Source: Scenedesmus sp. ARA3
Taxonomy: Eukaryota; Chlorophyta; Chlorophyceae; Sphaeropleales; Scenedesmaceae
Length of the DNA stretch: 64,000 nucleotides
Assembly (NCBI GenBank): GCA_004335835.1
Contig: RWJK01000914.1
Coordinates: forward strand, 6,508 to 70,507
Direction: 5' to 3'
Part shown: positions 25,201 to 35,537 of the stretch, in pieces
Position numbering within the stretch: position 1 is the stretch's first letter
How the letters are laid out: every line of letters starts with the position of its first letter
Position numbers and translations under genes: made by a program
The notes under the pieces: generated by a model
Database searches by the model: none
The model's input: the letters and a program-made list of their open reading frames with translations, nothing else
What the model was told of the DNA's origin: nothing

Positions 25201-26826
25201 ACAGTAGCATTGACGGCACCATGGCACACCTATGCCCAACAGCGGTGCCTGTCAAGGCCGTATATAAGCAACGCCAAACAAACACAATGCCACACAGCGT
25301 GCCGTGGTTCCACCCCCCACAGCATAACACAACACAGCTCAGTGCACTCGCCACAGCCCCAGCCCTCACCTGTTGGGCCCCACCGCCATGCTGTCAGGCA
25401 GTGGCTTGCCAGTGCTGGACAGCAGCAGCCCTGAACCCAGGCTGCAAGGCTGCAAGGCCACACTGGGAGACACAGCTGCTTCAAACACTCACCAAACACC
25501 ACTGCCACACAACAAGCCAAGGCGCCGAACACACAACAGCCAAAGAGCACGAGACTAGTTGGACTAGACCAGATATAGTAGATGTACACCTGCTGCAGCC
25601 GCACCTGTTGGGCCCCACGGCCATGCTGTCAGGCAGCGGCTCCCCTGTGCTGGACAGCAGCAGCCCTGCATCGCTCACGCCGCAGCTGTGGGGGATGGGG
25701 CGGCCCGATGCAGCATGCAACAGCACACCCCCAGGGCCCACGGCGCAACCTGCAGGCCAAAGAATGTGCAGTTGCTTGTGTCACAGCTTTGCGTCGCTGC
25801 TTTCAAACTCCGTTCAGACTTGTGCGCCACCTCGCCCGCACATCACAAAGCGCTGACTATTGCTGACTTTACTTCTTGTTCTTGTTGTTGACATTGCTGA
25901 CTATTGCTGATTCTGAACCTTATAATGTGTAAGCAGGCTGGTCAGATGCTTTTGTTTGTTTCTTCGTTTGCAGACAACAGCCCGCAGGCCCACCTTTGGG
26001 CAGCGGCGTGTCATTGGGGCCCAGAGTGAAGCCGCGCCCGCCTGGCGCCAGCCGCAGCCCACGCGGCAGTGGCGAGCCGGCTGCGTCACACAGCAGCCCA
26101 TGCTCATTCACTGTCACGCCGGGCGGCATCTCTGCAAACACAGTTCAGCGAGCAACAGGTGCAGATGCAAGCACTTGATACTGGACCTTCCTACAGATCA
26201 GCACGGGCTGCTATATTATGAAATTTGAGTTAGCTGAGGCAGTGGCGCGCCCAACGCGCCACACAAAATCCCTGCTTCGCTGATAGTAACGCCAGGGCGC
26301 ATCTCTGCAGACACAGCATGCAGCACGTGCAGATGCAGGCACTGAATAATGGACCTTCCTACAGATCAGCACGGGCTGATATGAATGTAAACTTGAGTCA
26401 GCTGAGGCAGTGGCAAGCTGGCTGCATCGCTCAGAAGCCCATGCTCATTCACTGTCACGCCGGGCGGCATCTCTGCAGACACAGTGCGCAGCAAGCGCAG
26501 ATGCAGGCATGTCTGCTGAGTGGCTGCAGAACAAGTACCTAGATCAAGACGCGGCGGGAGTGCGGACTATTAGCAGCCAGTCTTCAGGCGCTGCCATGCT
26601 GCTCAAGGGTGGCACACTCGGCTTCTTGCCAGTTTCATAACGTGTCCATGTGCAAGGCCCTCCATACAACCAGGACAGACGGAAGGCATTCATGCGCACA
26701 GCAGGCTAGCTGACCTTCAGGAGTGTTCATGCAAGGCCGCTTTCCAGCGCAATCTAATAGCGTTGAAATCTTTGGCATGTTCCTGTCCTCGCTCTAAATA
26801 ATAGTGAGAAGCATATGCAGGACCAA

Positions 26827-26873
<47 letters not shown>

Positions 26874-27503
26874 AATGCAGCCCTGAAGTTTGAGGCTTAC
26901 ATCTGCAAGCTCACAGCAACAGCTCTTCAGCTCACCTAGCGGCTCACTGCTGCTGCTGCTGCCGCTCTGTGTGGGCTTCCTCAGCAAGTAAGCAGCACCC
27001 AGCAGTGCTGCCAGCAGCGCCAGCAGCAGGCCTTGCGGCAGCGGGGACCAGCTGCTCAGGCTGCCTGCAAGGCTGCTGCTTGTGCTGAAGGCCCGAGGAC
27101 TCAGCACTGGCCCGCAGGAGCCGATGAAAAGGAGTCCGGTGAGTGCGATGGCTGCATATGTTAGGGCCAGGGGCCTGCTTTGCCTGGGGCGGACGGCAGC
27201 AGCGCCTGGAGCCAGAGGGATAGCAGAGCCTGGCTTGCCCTGCTTGCTGAATGATACTTTGGAAGCCCTGGGTGGGTTGTCGTTGAGGGTGTCTGCTGCA
27301 GCATGTACGTCGGATGTCTTGCTTGTTGCAGATGTGAGCCTGGACTTTGTGAGCTGGATGCTGTCTTGTGCCTTCCTCAGGCCAGTGCTTGGGGTGAGCT
27401 GGATGCTGTCCTGAGCTTGGCCCAGGCCGTTAGCCTTGGCTGCTGCATCATGGAGCACATCTGCTGCTGCGGACTGGTCACGTGGCCTGACGTCGGTGTC
27501 CAT
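22237..27503 (-). CDS. Gene F: membrane protein with GP-type repeat exons
   Basis: Exons that join in phase: 26901..27503, 26715..26793, 25994..26131, 25605..25749, 24683..24864, 24181..24346, 23546..23709, then one starting at 22939; the last exons down to about 22237 are uncertain. Exon 1 (201 residues) starts MDTDVRPRDQ, repeats QDSIQLT twice, and has hydrophobic segments at about residues 111-132 and 158-175. After a linker come repeats built on a theme like GPN..LL..DG..L.....PVP.GF.L, for example VGPNSTLLAADGTLL, LLRPNGKPVPRGVHVGPGF and SYSMGPNGTLITQDGALV. The C-terminal part has Cys pairs (SCQRCGSSC; possibly CIGCQWC). I do not recognise the family. An N-terminally anchored protein with a beta-rich repeat region is inferred. 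Partial copies of nearly every repeat exon lie in the introns. Confidence 0.68.
23050..23400 (-). repeat. Two partial copies of gene F exon 7 (3' part)
   Basis: Two degraded copies of the 3' half of the exon at 23546-23709 lie downstream of it in transcription order. Shared plus-strand strings such as CAGCAGGTTGCCCAG (23121; CAACAGGTTGCCCAG at 23373; full exon at 23613) give offsets of about 240 and 252 bases. The block CCTCCTGGCCGCTGCAGGG next to the exon is also repeated at about 23250 and 23490. Confidence 0.75.
23941..23987 (-). repeat. Partial copy of gene F exon 6 (3' part with donor)
   Basis: This repeats the end of the exon at 24181-24346, including the residues GAPVEDSYSMGPN and the donor GTGAG, about 237 bases further downstream. 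Flanking intron sequence with CCACCACTAGCACACGCTCC is duplicated too (about 24010 and 24145). Confidence 0.8.
24417..24458 (-). repeat. Partial copy of gene F exon 6 (5' part with acceptor)
   Basis: The start of exon 6, acceptor TTGCAG plus codons for GVKIGPC.TII, occurs again 105 bases upstream of the intact exon. The copy is short and runs into intron-like sequence with no donor, so it is probably not a full exon. Confidence 0.75.
25005..25079 (-). repeat. Partial copy of gene F exon 5 (5' part with acceptor)
   Basis: About 73 bases match the first part of the exon at 24683-24864 (TLLAADGTLLSPDLQPVPAG) almost perfectly, about 209 bases upstream of it, and include the acceptor. The match stops after FSL. 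Confidence 0.85.
25367..25433 (-). repeat. Partial copy of gene F exon 4 (3' part with donor)
   Basis: About 67 bases repeat the 3' part of the exon at 25605-25749 (LLSSTGEPLPDSMAVGPN, here GK for GE) and its donor, displaced by 235 bases downstream. Confidence 0.85.
26152..26500 (-). repeat. Two tandem 168-base copies carrying 5' part of gene F exon 3
   Basis: A unit of about 168 bases is repeated: GACCTTCCTACAGATCAGCA occurs at 26184 and 26352, and the exon start MPPGVTVNEHGLL with its acceptor occurs at about 26120 (intact exon), 26300 (changed to MRPGVTISEAGIL) and 26465. The upstream copies keep the acceptor but lose the exon's 3' part and donor. Confidence 0.8.
26830..26873 (+). repeat. 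CTG triplet run (CAG on gene F strand)
   Basis: About 15 CTG units on the plus strand, lying in the intron between gene F exons 1 and 2, close to the donor GTAAGC. If the intron were retained it would encode a poly-Ala stretch before a stop. Confidence 0.7.
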
Positions 27504-28498
27504 CTGCAGGGCGGTGGGGATGCGGCAGTGGGGTGTGTGAGTTCCAAGCAGTAGCGAGGAAACAATGACACGCCCGCTGCTAGCCAGCTGTTAGGATCGC
27601 AGCTGGAATAGGTTCTCTTGTATTGTATATTCTGGCTGGTTGTCGTTCAGCTGGCGGTGGCTGCAGCCTCGAAACCCACCGTGCTACTGGTCAAGTGCCG
27701 ATCAGGAGAATCCTTGATTGGCGTCTGTTCAACTCTATTGACTTCGCGTACCAGTCTATTTAACAACAGTCGATTTCAGCTAATGGCCCTGAAGCAGCGT
27801 GTCACTGCTCCTGCAGGGAGTGAGGAGCTCGCCACGCAGCGCCCAACAATGGAAGGACCAGCAATGAGCCGATTGATTACGTCAGTAGCTCGACATCTGG
27901 TACGCGAGGTGCAGCTGCACCGGCTGTTACAAGGAGTCGCGTAGCGGTGGAGTCACTGCCGTGCATGCCGGGTGACACGCATCAGCATCACAGCGAGCTG
28001 TGTTCGGCCTCACTGACTACCGTATGACAAATCTTTGTTATATTGTCGACAATGTGCGTGCAAGCATGCCTGGCGGTGCTACTGCTCTGCTGCAGTACAC
28101 TGTGACGGTATCGGCCTGACAGGCCTTGCCCTGAGAGCACTGCTGGCAGCACACACCGCTTGATCCTCCAGGCTCTAGATCCGAGTTGCAGCCACAAGCA
28201 ATAGGATTTAAGGTGTGTGCAACGAAGTGTATATTGCAAATGGCAGAGTTGGCGCCAGCATGTGGAAACGGCAGGCTCACAACACACCAGGAACTTCCTG
28301 AATCATGCTTGAAGCCTGGCATACAGCCTCACAAGCAGCACACAACAGGCCGGGGAGCACATGTCCCAGTGTTCTACAAACAATAAACAATACAATCAAC
28401 AAAACAGAGCGCAAGCGCTGCTGCTGCTGCTGCTGCTGCTGCCCAAAAGCCCAGCTTGCAGCAGCAGACTTCCGCCTGCTGCCGGCAGTAGAGGGTGT
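27504..28498. other. Intergenic between genes H and F
   Basis: Both neighbours are on the minus strand: this is the 3' flank of gene H and the upstream region of gene F. A TTACA (minus-strand TGTAA) at 27927-27931 is a possible poly(A) signal for gene H. An acceptor-like CCTGCAG sits directly before the gene F ATG, so gene F may have an untranslated leader exon here. A 108-codon plus-strand frame (27618-27944) shows no recognisable domain. Confidence 0.35.
27927..27931 (-). terminator. Candidate poly(A) signal for gene H
   Basis: TTACA on the plus strand reads TGTAA on the transcript of gene H, about 570 bases after its stop codon. The signal type is standard for these algae; the assignment is by position only. 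Confidence 0.3.
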
Positions 28499-28884
28499 TC
28501 ACCGGCGCACAAAACCCGTGTTGACAGGTCCTGGTATCGGCCTGCGCCGCTGCTGCTGCTGCTGCTGCTGCAGCTGCTGTTGTTGCTGCTGTTGCCGCTG
28601 CTGCTGCTGCCGTTGCCGCTGCTGCTGCTGTTGCTGCTCTTGCCACAAGAGCTGCTGCTCCAGCTTCACAGCTCGCTGTAGCAGCACGGGTATAGGCGGC
28701 ATGACCTTGCCACTCAAACTGATGAAGCTGCTGCTGCTGCTGCTGCTGTTGAGTGCTGCTGCAGGAGTAGCTTGTGCAGCCACAGACGCCTCTGGCTGCG
28801 GTTGAGTCGGCTGCTGCTGCTTTTGCTGCTGCCACTTCGGCCGCGACAATTGCTGCAGGCCAGAACCACCAGACAATGGTCGTC

Positions 28885-28919
<35 letters not shown>

Positions 28920-30656
28920 GGCGTCGGCGGCGTCGGCGGCTGCTGAACTGGTATTGTTGGCACTTGCTGCTGCACCTCACTGATGCTAGCGGGCTCCCCA
29001 CCTTGCTGCAGCTGCGGCTGCGGCTGCTGCTGCTGCTGCTGTGGTGCTGCTGCTGGCATCTGCTGCTGCACCGCACACATTCCAGCAGGGTCAGCACCAG
29101 GCATTTGCTGCTGCTGCTGCTGCTGCTGCTGCTGAAGCTGCTGCTCCAGCTCCCATGGTTGTTGCTGCCACTCACGCCGCTGCCACTGCTGCTGCCGCAA
29201 CTGCTCCTGCAGCTGCGGCCACGGCACCTGCGGCAACTGCTGCTGCTGCTGCCACTGCCTGTGCCTGCCAAGGTGTGGCAGCGGCGGCAGCTGCTGTGCT
29301 GGCCGAGCCATCTGCTGTGGCTGTTGCCAACCCTGAACAGGACTAGGAAACGGCTGCCGCTGCTGCTGCTGCTGCTGCTGCAGTGTGTATTGCTGCGGCT
29401 GACGCCCAGGCATTGGTGTCTGCTGCTGCCATTGCTGCTGCTGCTGCTGCCATTGCTGCTGCTGCTGCCGTAGACCCAGGTAGTCGTACTGCTGTGCTGC
29501 TGGTGCTGCACGTGCCGCAGGTGATGCCGGCAAGTCACTACTTGGCTGCCCAGCAGCAGCAGCGGGGTCTTCTCGCTGTTGCTGCTGCTGCTGCTGCTGC
29601 TCATCTGCATTGCTGCTATCCACTGCTGCTGGTTCTTCAGCGGCTGGCGCGCTGTACAGAGGTGCCGGTGCCACACCAGCTGCGCCCTGCTGCTGCTGCT
29701 GCTGCTGGCCCTGCCAGAAAGCTCCTCCGCTTGAGCTGGGCATTCCTGGGCGGGGGTTGCGCTGATACAGAGCCTTGTCCTGCAGCAGCAGCAAGAACAA
29801 CGGCACACATCTGAGCAGGCGCAGTGCATGCAGCAGACGCATCCCCGATGCATTCAATCAAGGGGATTTCAGCATGCAGCGGCGTGCGCACGTGGTTGGG
29901 CTCCACACTGCACCTTGCAGCAGCCCAAGTCCAGTGGCGCCTGCCTGCACACGGTGTCGGAGACAGCAATCACGCATTCATGCAAAAACACAGGCCTCTT
30001 AACTTTTCAGCAGTTGAAGGGCAGTATTGAGGCCCTGTCCTCTGCGGAATGGCCTCTAGCTCCCACATGCATGCACCCCCCACGTGCACATTGACAGGCC
30101 CCCTCCCCTGTAGTGGTTGAACAGTTCAAGGCTGGTGCCAAACCCCGTGACATTGGATCGCGCCACACACACGCAGACACCTGTCGCACAAGGAACACAC
30201 CTTGCAGCGGTGAAACAGAATCAAGCATGCACACAGCCAGGCGCCCTTACTCTGTAACGGTCTAAGTCCAGCGAGACCTGTCTATACTCAGGCCAGCAAA
30301 TATGCGGGCAGCCTGGTGACAGCCCGGCCACCTGCCTGCAGACACATGCAGATCTTAGGGTTTGCACACCGCCAGTTGCCCCCACCTTGTAACAGTCAAA
30401 GTCCAGCGCGCCATGTCTGTACTCAGCCAGCAGGTGTGTGGGGAAGTGGGCACCAGCCCCGCCACCTGCCTCTGCACACACAACATGGCACACACCCATG
30501 GCTGCTGCGCCCTCACCTTGTAACAGTCAAAGTCCAGCGCGACCTGCCTGTACTCGGCCAGCAGGTGTGTGGGGTAGATGGGCACCAGGGCCTGCAGCTC
30601 AGCCAGCTTGGACTGGCGGCGCGCCTCAAAGACATGCACGGGCTGGCGCTTCTCCT

Positions 30657-30710
<54 letters not shown>

Positions 30711-33700
30711 CAGTGAGGCAGGCAAGGCAGGCACAGCGGTATAACATGCACACCCTGCAGCCCCATGCGCCACATGCCTGCCGCAATCTTCGCTGCAGAT
30801 GCCGTGGCTGCGCTGCACCAACACACGCCTCCTGCTTTGTCACTGATGCGCCAGACACACCCATTGATCATCAGAGAACAAAGCCATAGTCACCGCAGCG
30901 CTGCTGCTGGTCGAGCCCCAGTCCACGCAACATCCTGGTGTAAGACCCCAAACCACAGCATACACAACCAGCTTCTGGCAAACAACCGCTGCCTCACCGG
31001 AGGCGTCTCTACCCAGGGCCGCCACTGCTGCTCGTTTATGCGGCTGGCCGCAGACAGGCGCCGCAGGTACTCCCGCAAGTGGGACTCTGCTGGCAATCGA
31101 CATGCCGCTGTGTTACCTGTCCCCCTCCTGGCAGGGGCGACTCAGCCAGACAACAAGAAGCCACCGGCACTGCCCACACGCTGGTCAAGCCCAGTCCCTG
31201 GCAACTAGACCCTGGCAACTAGACCCTGGCAACTAGACCCTGGCAACTAGACCCTGGCAACTAGAAACACATTCTCGCTGTTCATGCCTCGCTGTTCATG
31301 CCTCACCGGCGGCGTCTTCTCCCAGGCCCGCCGCTGCTGCTCGTTGATGCGGCTGGCTGCCGCAATGCGCCGCAGGTACTCCCGCAGGTAGGACTCCGCA
31401 GTGGCCCGAAGTTCCACCAGCACGGCCCGCTGCTGCGCGGCACGCTGCACGTACGCCTCGTCGCCTGCTGCGGCGGCGGCCGCTGCTGCTTTGTCCAGCA
31501 CAGCCTGCGGGGGGAATGAGTGTGCATGAGTGCGTTAGCAGTGACTGGTGAGGGCGGTGCTCAACAGCGGACACTGCTGCTGCCAGTGCCTTGCCTGACG
31601 GCAGCAGACGCACGCCTCACGCATCTCTGTTGTAGTCACACGCAACATCTTCTTTACCAACAGTACCGAGTGATCTATTGATGGAAGTAAAATAACAATC
31701 CGCACCTGGCCGTCGTTCATGCGCGCCACCATGCCCGCCACGTCCTCCCGCTCCTTGGCCAGCTCAGGCGCTTCTAACACAGCGCCCTGATCACGCACAG
31801 CCTCCGCAAGCAGCTGCAGCCGGCGCCACAGCGCGGTCAGCGCGTTGGCAGACAGGCTCAGCCGGCGTTCCACCTGCTGACGGCTGCAGCGCGGAAGGGG
31901 GCACGAGAATGCAGCACAGGTGTGGGGTTTGATTAGGTGTAGGGTTGGGGCGTGGAGTGATACTGTAGCACATACACTTGGTGCGATGCTGTAGCACATG
32001 CCATAAGAAACACATGCGCTGCTGCTGCTGCTGCTGCACAGCTGATATCGTTCACAACACATTCATTGGCGCAGCAGCCGGTGCAATTCCTGAGTGCATT
32101 TTGCACAACACACACCATGCCAACCGCTGCCGCCGCAGCTGCTGCTGTTCACAGCCCACACTCATTCGCGCAGCAGGCGGTGCAAGTCCTTGGCGCTCAA
32201 GCCTTGACAAGCACAGACGCTGCTGCTGCTGCTGCTGCTGCTTCTGCTTTTGTTCGGTGGTTCAACATCACAGCACACTCACTCGCGCAGCAGCCGGTGC
32301 ATGTCCTTGGCGCTCATGGCGCGGAAGTGCGCTTGCACAGCCGCGCTGTTGCGCACGTAACACTGCTGCAGGATCAGCCGCTCCACCCAGGGCTTGGAGG
32401 GGTCGCCCATCATGGCCTGCGGGGGTTGAGGGTTTGACGTTTAGGTTTGCGCAGTGTAGGTTTAGCGCAGCAGATACAAGACGTACGTTTGGTATGACGT
32501 GGCATCTGATGTAGATGGTCACATGCTGTGCAAGAATGTTGTTGCAGCCAACACGCAGCGCTTTGCGGGCCCCCAACATGGTGTAAAAGGTAAACGTGCA
32601 TGCAGGTCATGCATTACAAGCTAGATGGTCCCCCCAAAGACCATCAGCATGGTGAAATGTGCTTCTAGAGCAGGATGGAAGAGATTGCAAGGTGGCCGAT
32701 GCGCCACAAGACAAGCTGCCAGCGATTGCTGACACGAAGCTGCTGCTATGGTGCTGCAAGGGATGAGATGTACAGCTGTACGATGGCGCAGCAGCAGGCT
32801 TCCGACCTTCGCTTCAACCAGAGAACAACGCTCTCATTATTCTGCTTCTGCTTCTGCTGCTGTCGCATCCTGAGGTAGATGCGGCAACTAACTCCGAACT
32901 ACTGCTCTCACTACAAGCCGAGCCGACCCACCATGAAGTGCCGCAGCTCTCTCTCCCACACAGCTTTGCGCGGAATGCTCGCCACACTCGCTGCTGCTGC
33001 TGCTGCTGGATCCAAGACACCTGCTACATCTTGATCCTGGCTAGCTGCTGCGCCATCAGCCTGACCAGAGAATCCTGCAGCTTCTTCTTCTTCCGCTGAT
33101 GCTTCTGCTACTGCTGTGCGTGAGGAGGCTGCTGGCTGCGAAGGCACCGCAGCAGTGGCAGCGGCGACAGCAGCGGCAGCAGCAGCGGCAGCTGCACGAG
33201 CAGCTGTCAGGGAGTCAGCAATGCTGCTGCTGCTGCTGCTGCTGCCAGAGCCAGCCTTGCCTGCTCCAGTGCTTGCACGCCTGCCTTGTCTGGGGTTATC
33301 ACTGCCGCTGCTGCTCTTGCTGCTGCTGCTGGATCGCCTGAAGGGTTTCCTTGCACCAGTTGCTGGCTGTGGTGTGTACGGCTGATTCACAGCACCACTG
33401 ACAGGCTCTGCAGAATGTATCGCTGCATCGGCTGCAGCTGGCAACTGTGGTGAGCTGACAGAGCGCCTGTCTGCTGCTGCCACAGCCACTGATTCTGCTG
33501 CGTCAGCAGGTGTCACTTTCCTTGGCCTGCCCCTGGGCCTGCGCTGCGGCACCGGCACTATGTCGTTTTGTGTTTGTTGTGCAACATCTGATGAGATCGC
33601 TGCAGCTAGCAGTGGCCGATGCCTGGTGGAAGCAGCAGTAGCAGCAGCATGAGGCCGCTGGTACAGATGTGCTTTGGTAGGAAGCCCTCGAAGCTGAGAT

Positions 33701-33750
33701 AACGACTGTTGCATGTTTAACACCTTGCTGTAGGCAGCTTTTGTGTCCAT
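28499..33750 (-). CDS. Gene H: AT-hook protein with conserved helical core and Gln-rich tail
   Basis: Six exons, complement(28499..29779, 30517..30654, 31307..31504, 31706..31883, 32283..32416, 32932..33750), 915 residues, all junctions in phase. Exon 1 has an AT-hook (RRPRGRPRKV, residues 70-79), which binds the minor groove of AT-rich DNA, then Ser- and Ala-rich stretches. Exons 2-5 form an ordered, mostly helical core of about 210 residues: GDPSKPWVERLILQQCYVRN, SAKDMHRLLRDRQQVERRL, then YLREYLRRIAAASRINEQQ, and VPIYPTHLLAEYRQVALDFD with CYK. Exon 6 begins DKALYQRNPRPG and is then about 400 residues dominated by Gln. I do not recognise the core. A nuclear, DNA-associated protein is inferred from the AT-hook; an organelle nucleoid is an alternative. 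Partial copies of exons 2, 4 and 5 lie in its introns. Confidence 0.75.
30249..30460 (-). repeat. Two partial copies of gene H exon 5 (3' part with donor)
   Basis: The 3' half of exon 5 (YPTHLLAEYRQVALDFDCYK and the donor GTGAGG) recurs at about 30382-30460 and, more degraded, at about 30250-30320. Spacing is about 133-135 bases between successive copies. The nearer copy reads FPTHLLAEYRHGALDFDCYK; the farther one has diverged (PEYRQVSLDLDRYR). Confidence 0.88.
30657..30711 (-). repeat. CTG run forming 3' end of gene H intron 4
   Basis: On the gene H strand about 17 CTG units lead directly into CTGCAG before exon 5 (EKRQPVHVFE). It is one of several introns here whose acceptor is the end of a triplet tract. 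Confidence 0.75.
30999..31103 (-). repeat. Partial, decayed copy of gene H exon 4 (3' part)
   Basis: The 3' part of exon 4 recurs about 300 bases downstream: YLREYLRRIAAASRINEQQ becomes HLREYLRRLSAASRINEQQ, and the donor after TPP is kept (TPPVRQ). The copy lacks the exon's acceptor and 5' part. Confidence 0.85.
31198..31265 (+). repeat. 14-base tandem repeat, about five copies
   Basis: The unit GCAACTAGACCCTG is repeated head to tail about five times inside gene H intron 4, between the intact exon 4 and its decayed copy. A minisatellite; no function is suggested by the sequence. Confidence 0.85.
32060..32210 (-). repeat. Two partial copies of gene H exon 2 (3' part with donor)
   Basis: The end of exon 2 (SAKDMHRLLRE and donor GTGAGTG) recurs in degraded form at about 32148-32205 and 32060-32105. 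Plus-strand strings CGCGCAGCAGCCGGTGC, CGCGCAGCAGGCGGTGC and GGCGCAGCAGCCGGTGC identify the three versions. Confidence 0.75.
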
Positions 33751-33993
33751 GCAGCCTAGTTCTGGAGCGAAACGCTCTACATGTCGGCACTGCTTCCCGG
33801 TCGAAAGCAGGCGCTACATTGAAACCAGATACGTTTTATGTCAAAGACGCCGTTGATGCAGCTGTGCTTGGCGATCATAGTGTGACACATCCAGTCCAGT
33901 GTTGCAGCTGTTGAGGGGTTTGTGCCAGCGTTGTTATGGGCCGCCGAGAGGGCCTCTCTGTACTCAACGGCACTGATGTGCAGCTTTCACAGC

Positions 33994-34004
33994 TTATATA
34001 AATA
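33994..34004 (-). promoter_or_regulatory. TATA box upstream of gene H
   Basis: TTATATAAATA on the plus strand (TATTTATATAA on the minus strand), about 245 bases upstream of the gene H start codon. AT-rich octamers like this are rare in the window. It would also read as a TATA box on the plus strand, but no convincing gene follows there. Confidence 0.45.
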
Positions 34005-34854
34005 CTGTTTGGAACAGTGCCACAAGGGTCTGCGTTGTGATCGTGGTCCTACAAGCTGTTGACCATCCTTATCAAGAGCATGATTGTTCTTATTGGCAGA
34101 GGGCACATAACAGGTTGGCGCACAATATCACACCTCTTGGTATCATTGCGTATCCGGAAGTCAAGTGGCCATTCAATGAGATGGTTACCGCCAGCGGCCG
34201 CCCAACAGAAACCCTACTTGCTGCTTGTGTATCTGCAACTGCCTGCAGCACCTGCTGCCGGTGCTGCTAGGCAGAGGGGTGAGCCAGCCAATACACGGTC
34301 GGCAACCACGTTAGCTTGCAGCTGCTGCTACTGCTCTTGCCGTACGGCCGTCCCTAGCAGTAGCAGCTGCGCAAACCGCTGCTACAGCAGCAACGCAGCT
34401 GCAGCTGCAGCCGCCGCTTGCTGCTGCCTCTGCTGCAGCTGCCACACCACCTGCTGCTGCTTGCATGCACCAGCTGCCTGCGTCTTCACCTTGCACGCGG
34501 CCTGAACAGCACAATAACAGCAGCAGCGTTGCAACTACGTTAGGCACAAACACTACCAACACGTGGGCTGGTGATGTTGACAGCAAAAACCACTCACAAA
34601 CAGGCGGGCTGCCAACAAAGTTGGAGTTGCCGTGAGCATAAGCTCCAGCCATTTAAAAAGGAAGCATAGCTGCTCATGTCTGCCACTTGGTAACAATGCA
34701 ATCACTAAGATCATGCACTGCTATTAGCATGGCAAGCTGCTGTCGCACCCTTGTTTAAACGCCTGTTGCGGCCACGTCAGGCTGCAGGGTTAGTGGAGGG
34801 TGCAGAGCCGGGTATCAGCAAAACACAACGCCTGATACAACAAACACCACTACA

Positions 34855-34859
34855 TTACA
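34855..34859 (-). terminator. Candidate poly(A) signal for RPS15A
   Basis: TTACA on the plus strand is TGTAA on the RPS15A transcript, 384 bases after the stop codon and beyond both duplicated exon ends. Confidence 0.35.
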
Positions 34860-34884
34860 AACTGTATCGTGACACCTAACGATC

Positions 34885-35153
34885 ACACCTGCAGGTCAGT
34901 AGAAGCAGCCCAGTACCTTGCCTCTTGCCCACATCCGCACCAAGACTTGAAGATGACACAAGCAAAAACACAACGAACACCATGCTTCACATTCCCACCC
35001 GTGCTGCAGCGGACGGATCCCAGCGCCTTGGGCCCCCCATAGCACCCAAACCACATACACCAACCGCAAACAAGCATGGATACAAGCACCTACAAACCCC
35101 AAAGCCGCACCTGGTCTTCAGTAGAAGAAGCACAGCACCTTGCCTCCCACGCC
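34885..35153 (-). repeat. Two partial copies of RPS15A last exon (3' end with stop)
   Basis: The end of exon 4 (GGKVLGFFY and the stop) with flanking DNA recurs at about 35107-35153 and, more changed (RGKVLGCFY), at 34885-34931. Both lie downstream of the intact end at 35243 and have no reading frame leading into them. Confidence 0.85.
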
Positions 35154-35242
35154 AACCTCCCACGCCAACCCCACACAAGACAATCTCAAGTACACACATT
35201 GCATTATACCATTGCTTATCCCCGCCAACCCGCACCTGCTGC

Positions 35243-35484
35243 TCAGTAGAAGAAGCCCAGCACCTTGCCTCCCACGCCCTTGCGGCGCGCCTCCTCATGG
35301 TCCATGATGCCGCTGCTGGTGGTCAGCACGATCACGCCAAACTGGCGCGAAGGCAGCAGGCGCGCCACCCAGGCCTCCACATCATGGTGGCTGATGTCGT
35401 AGCGGGGGCTGATCACGCCGCACTTGTTCAGGCGGCCGTTGAGCTCCACCACGATCTTGCCGCCACGGTGGTCGTCCACAAACT

Positions 35485-35537
<53 letters not shown>

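Larger units (their letters stand above)
33751..35242. other. Intergenic between RPS15A and gene H
   Basis: Contains the 3' flank of RPS15A with two partial copies of its last exon and a TTACA at 34855, and the promoter region of gene H with a TATA box near 33994. A minus-strand frame at 34311-34652 (113 codons, starting MAGAYAHGNSNFVGSPPVC) has a possible donor GTGAGTGG and could be a small gene, but the rest is low-complexity Ala/Cys and I do not claim it. Confidence 0.4.

Noticed and set aside
23050..26500. CRISPR-like array suggested by repeated blocks in gene F
   Set aside because: Repeat units are long, unequal, diverged and match exon plus intron sequence; there are no constant short repeats with unique spacers, and the DNA is eukaryotic nuclear.
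30999..32210. Extra coding exons of gene H at the exon copies
   Set aside because: The copies lack an acceptor or the exon's 5' part, carry changes at conserved positions, and the intact exons already join in phase.
34311..34652. Small minus-strand gene starting MAGAYAHGNSNF
   Set aside because: A donor-like site and a short ordered start exist, but the remainder is low-complexity Ala/Cys and no acceptor-supported, recognisable product emerges.
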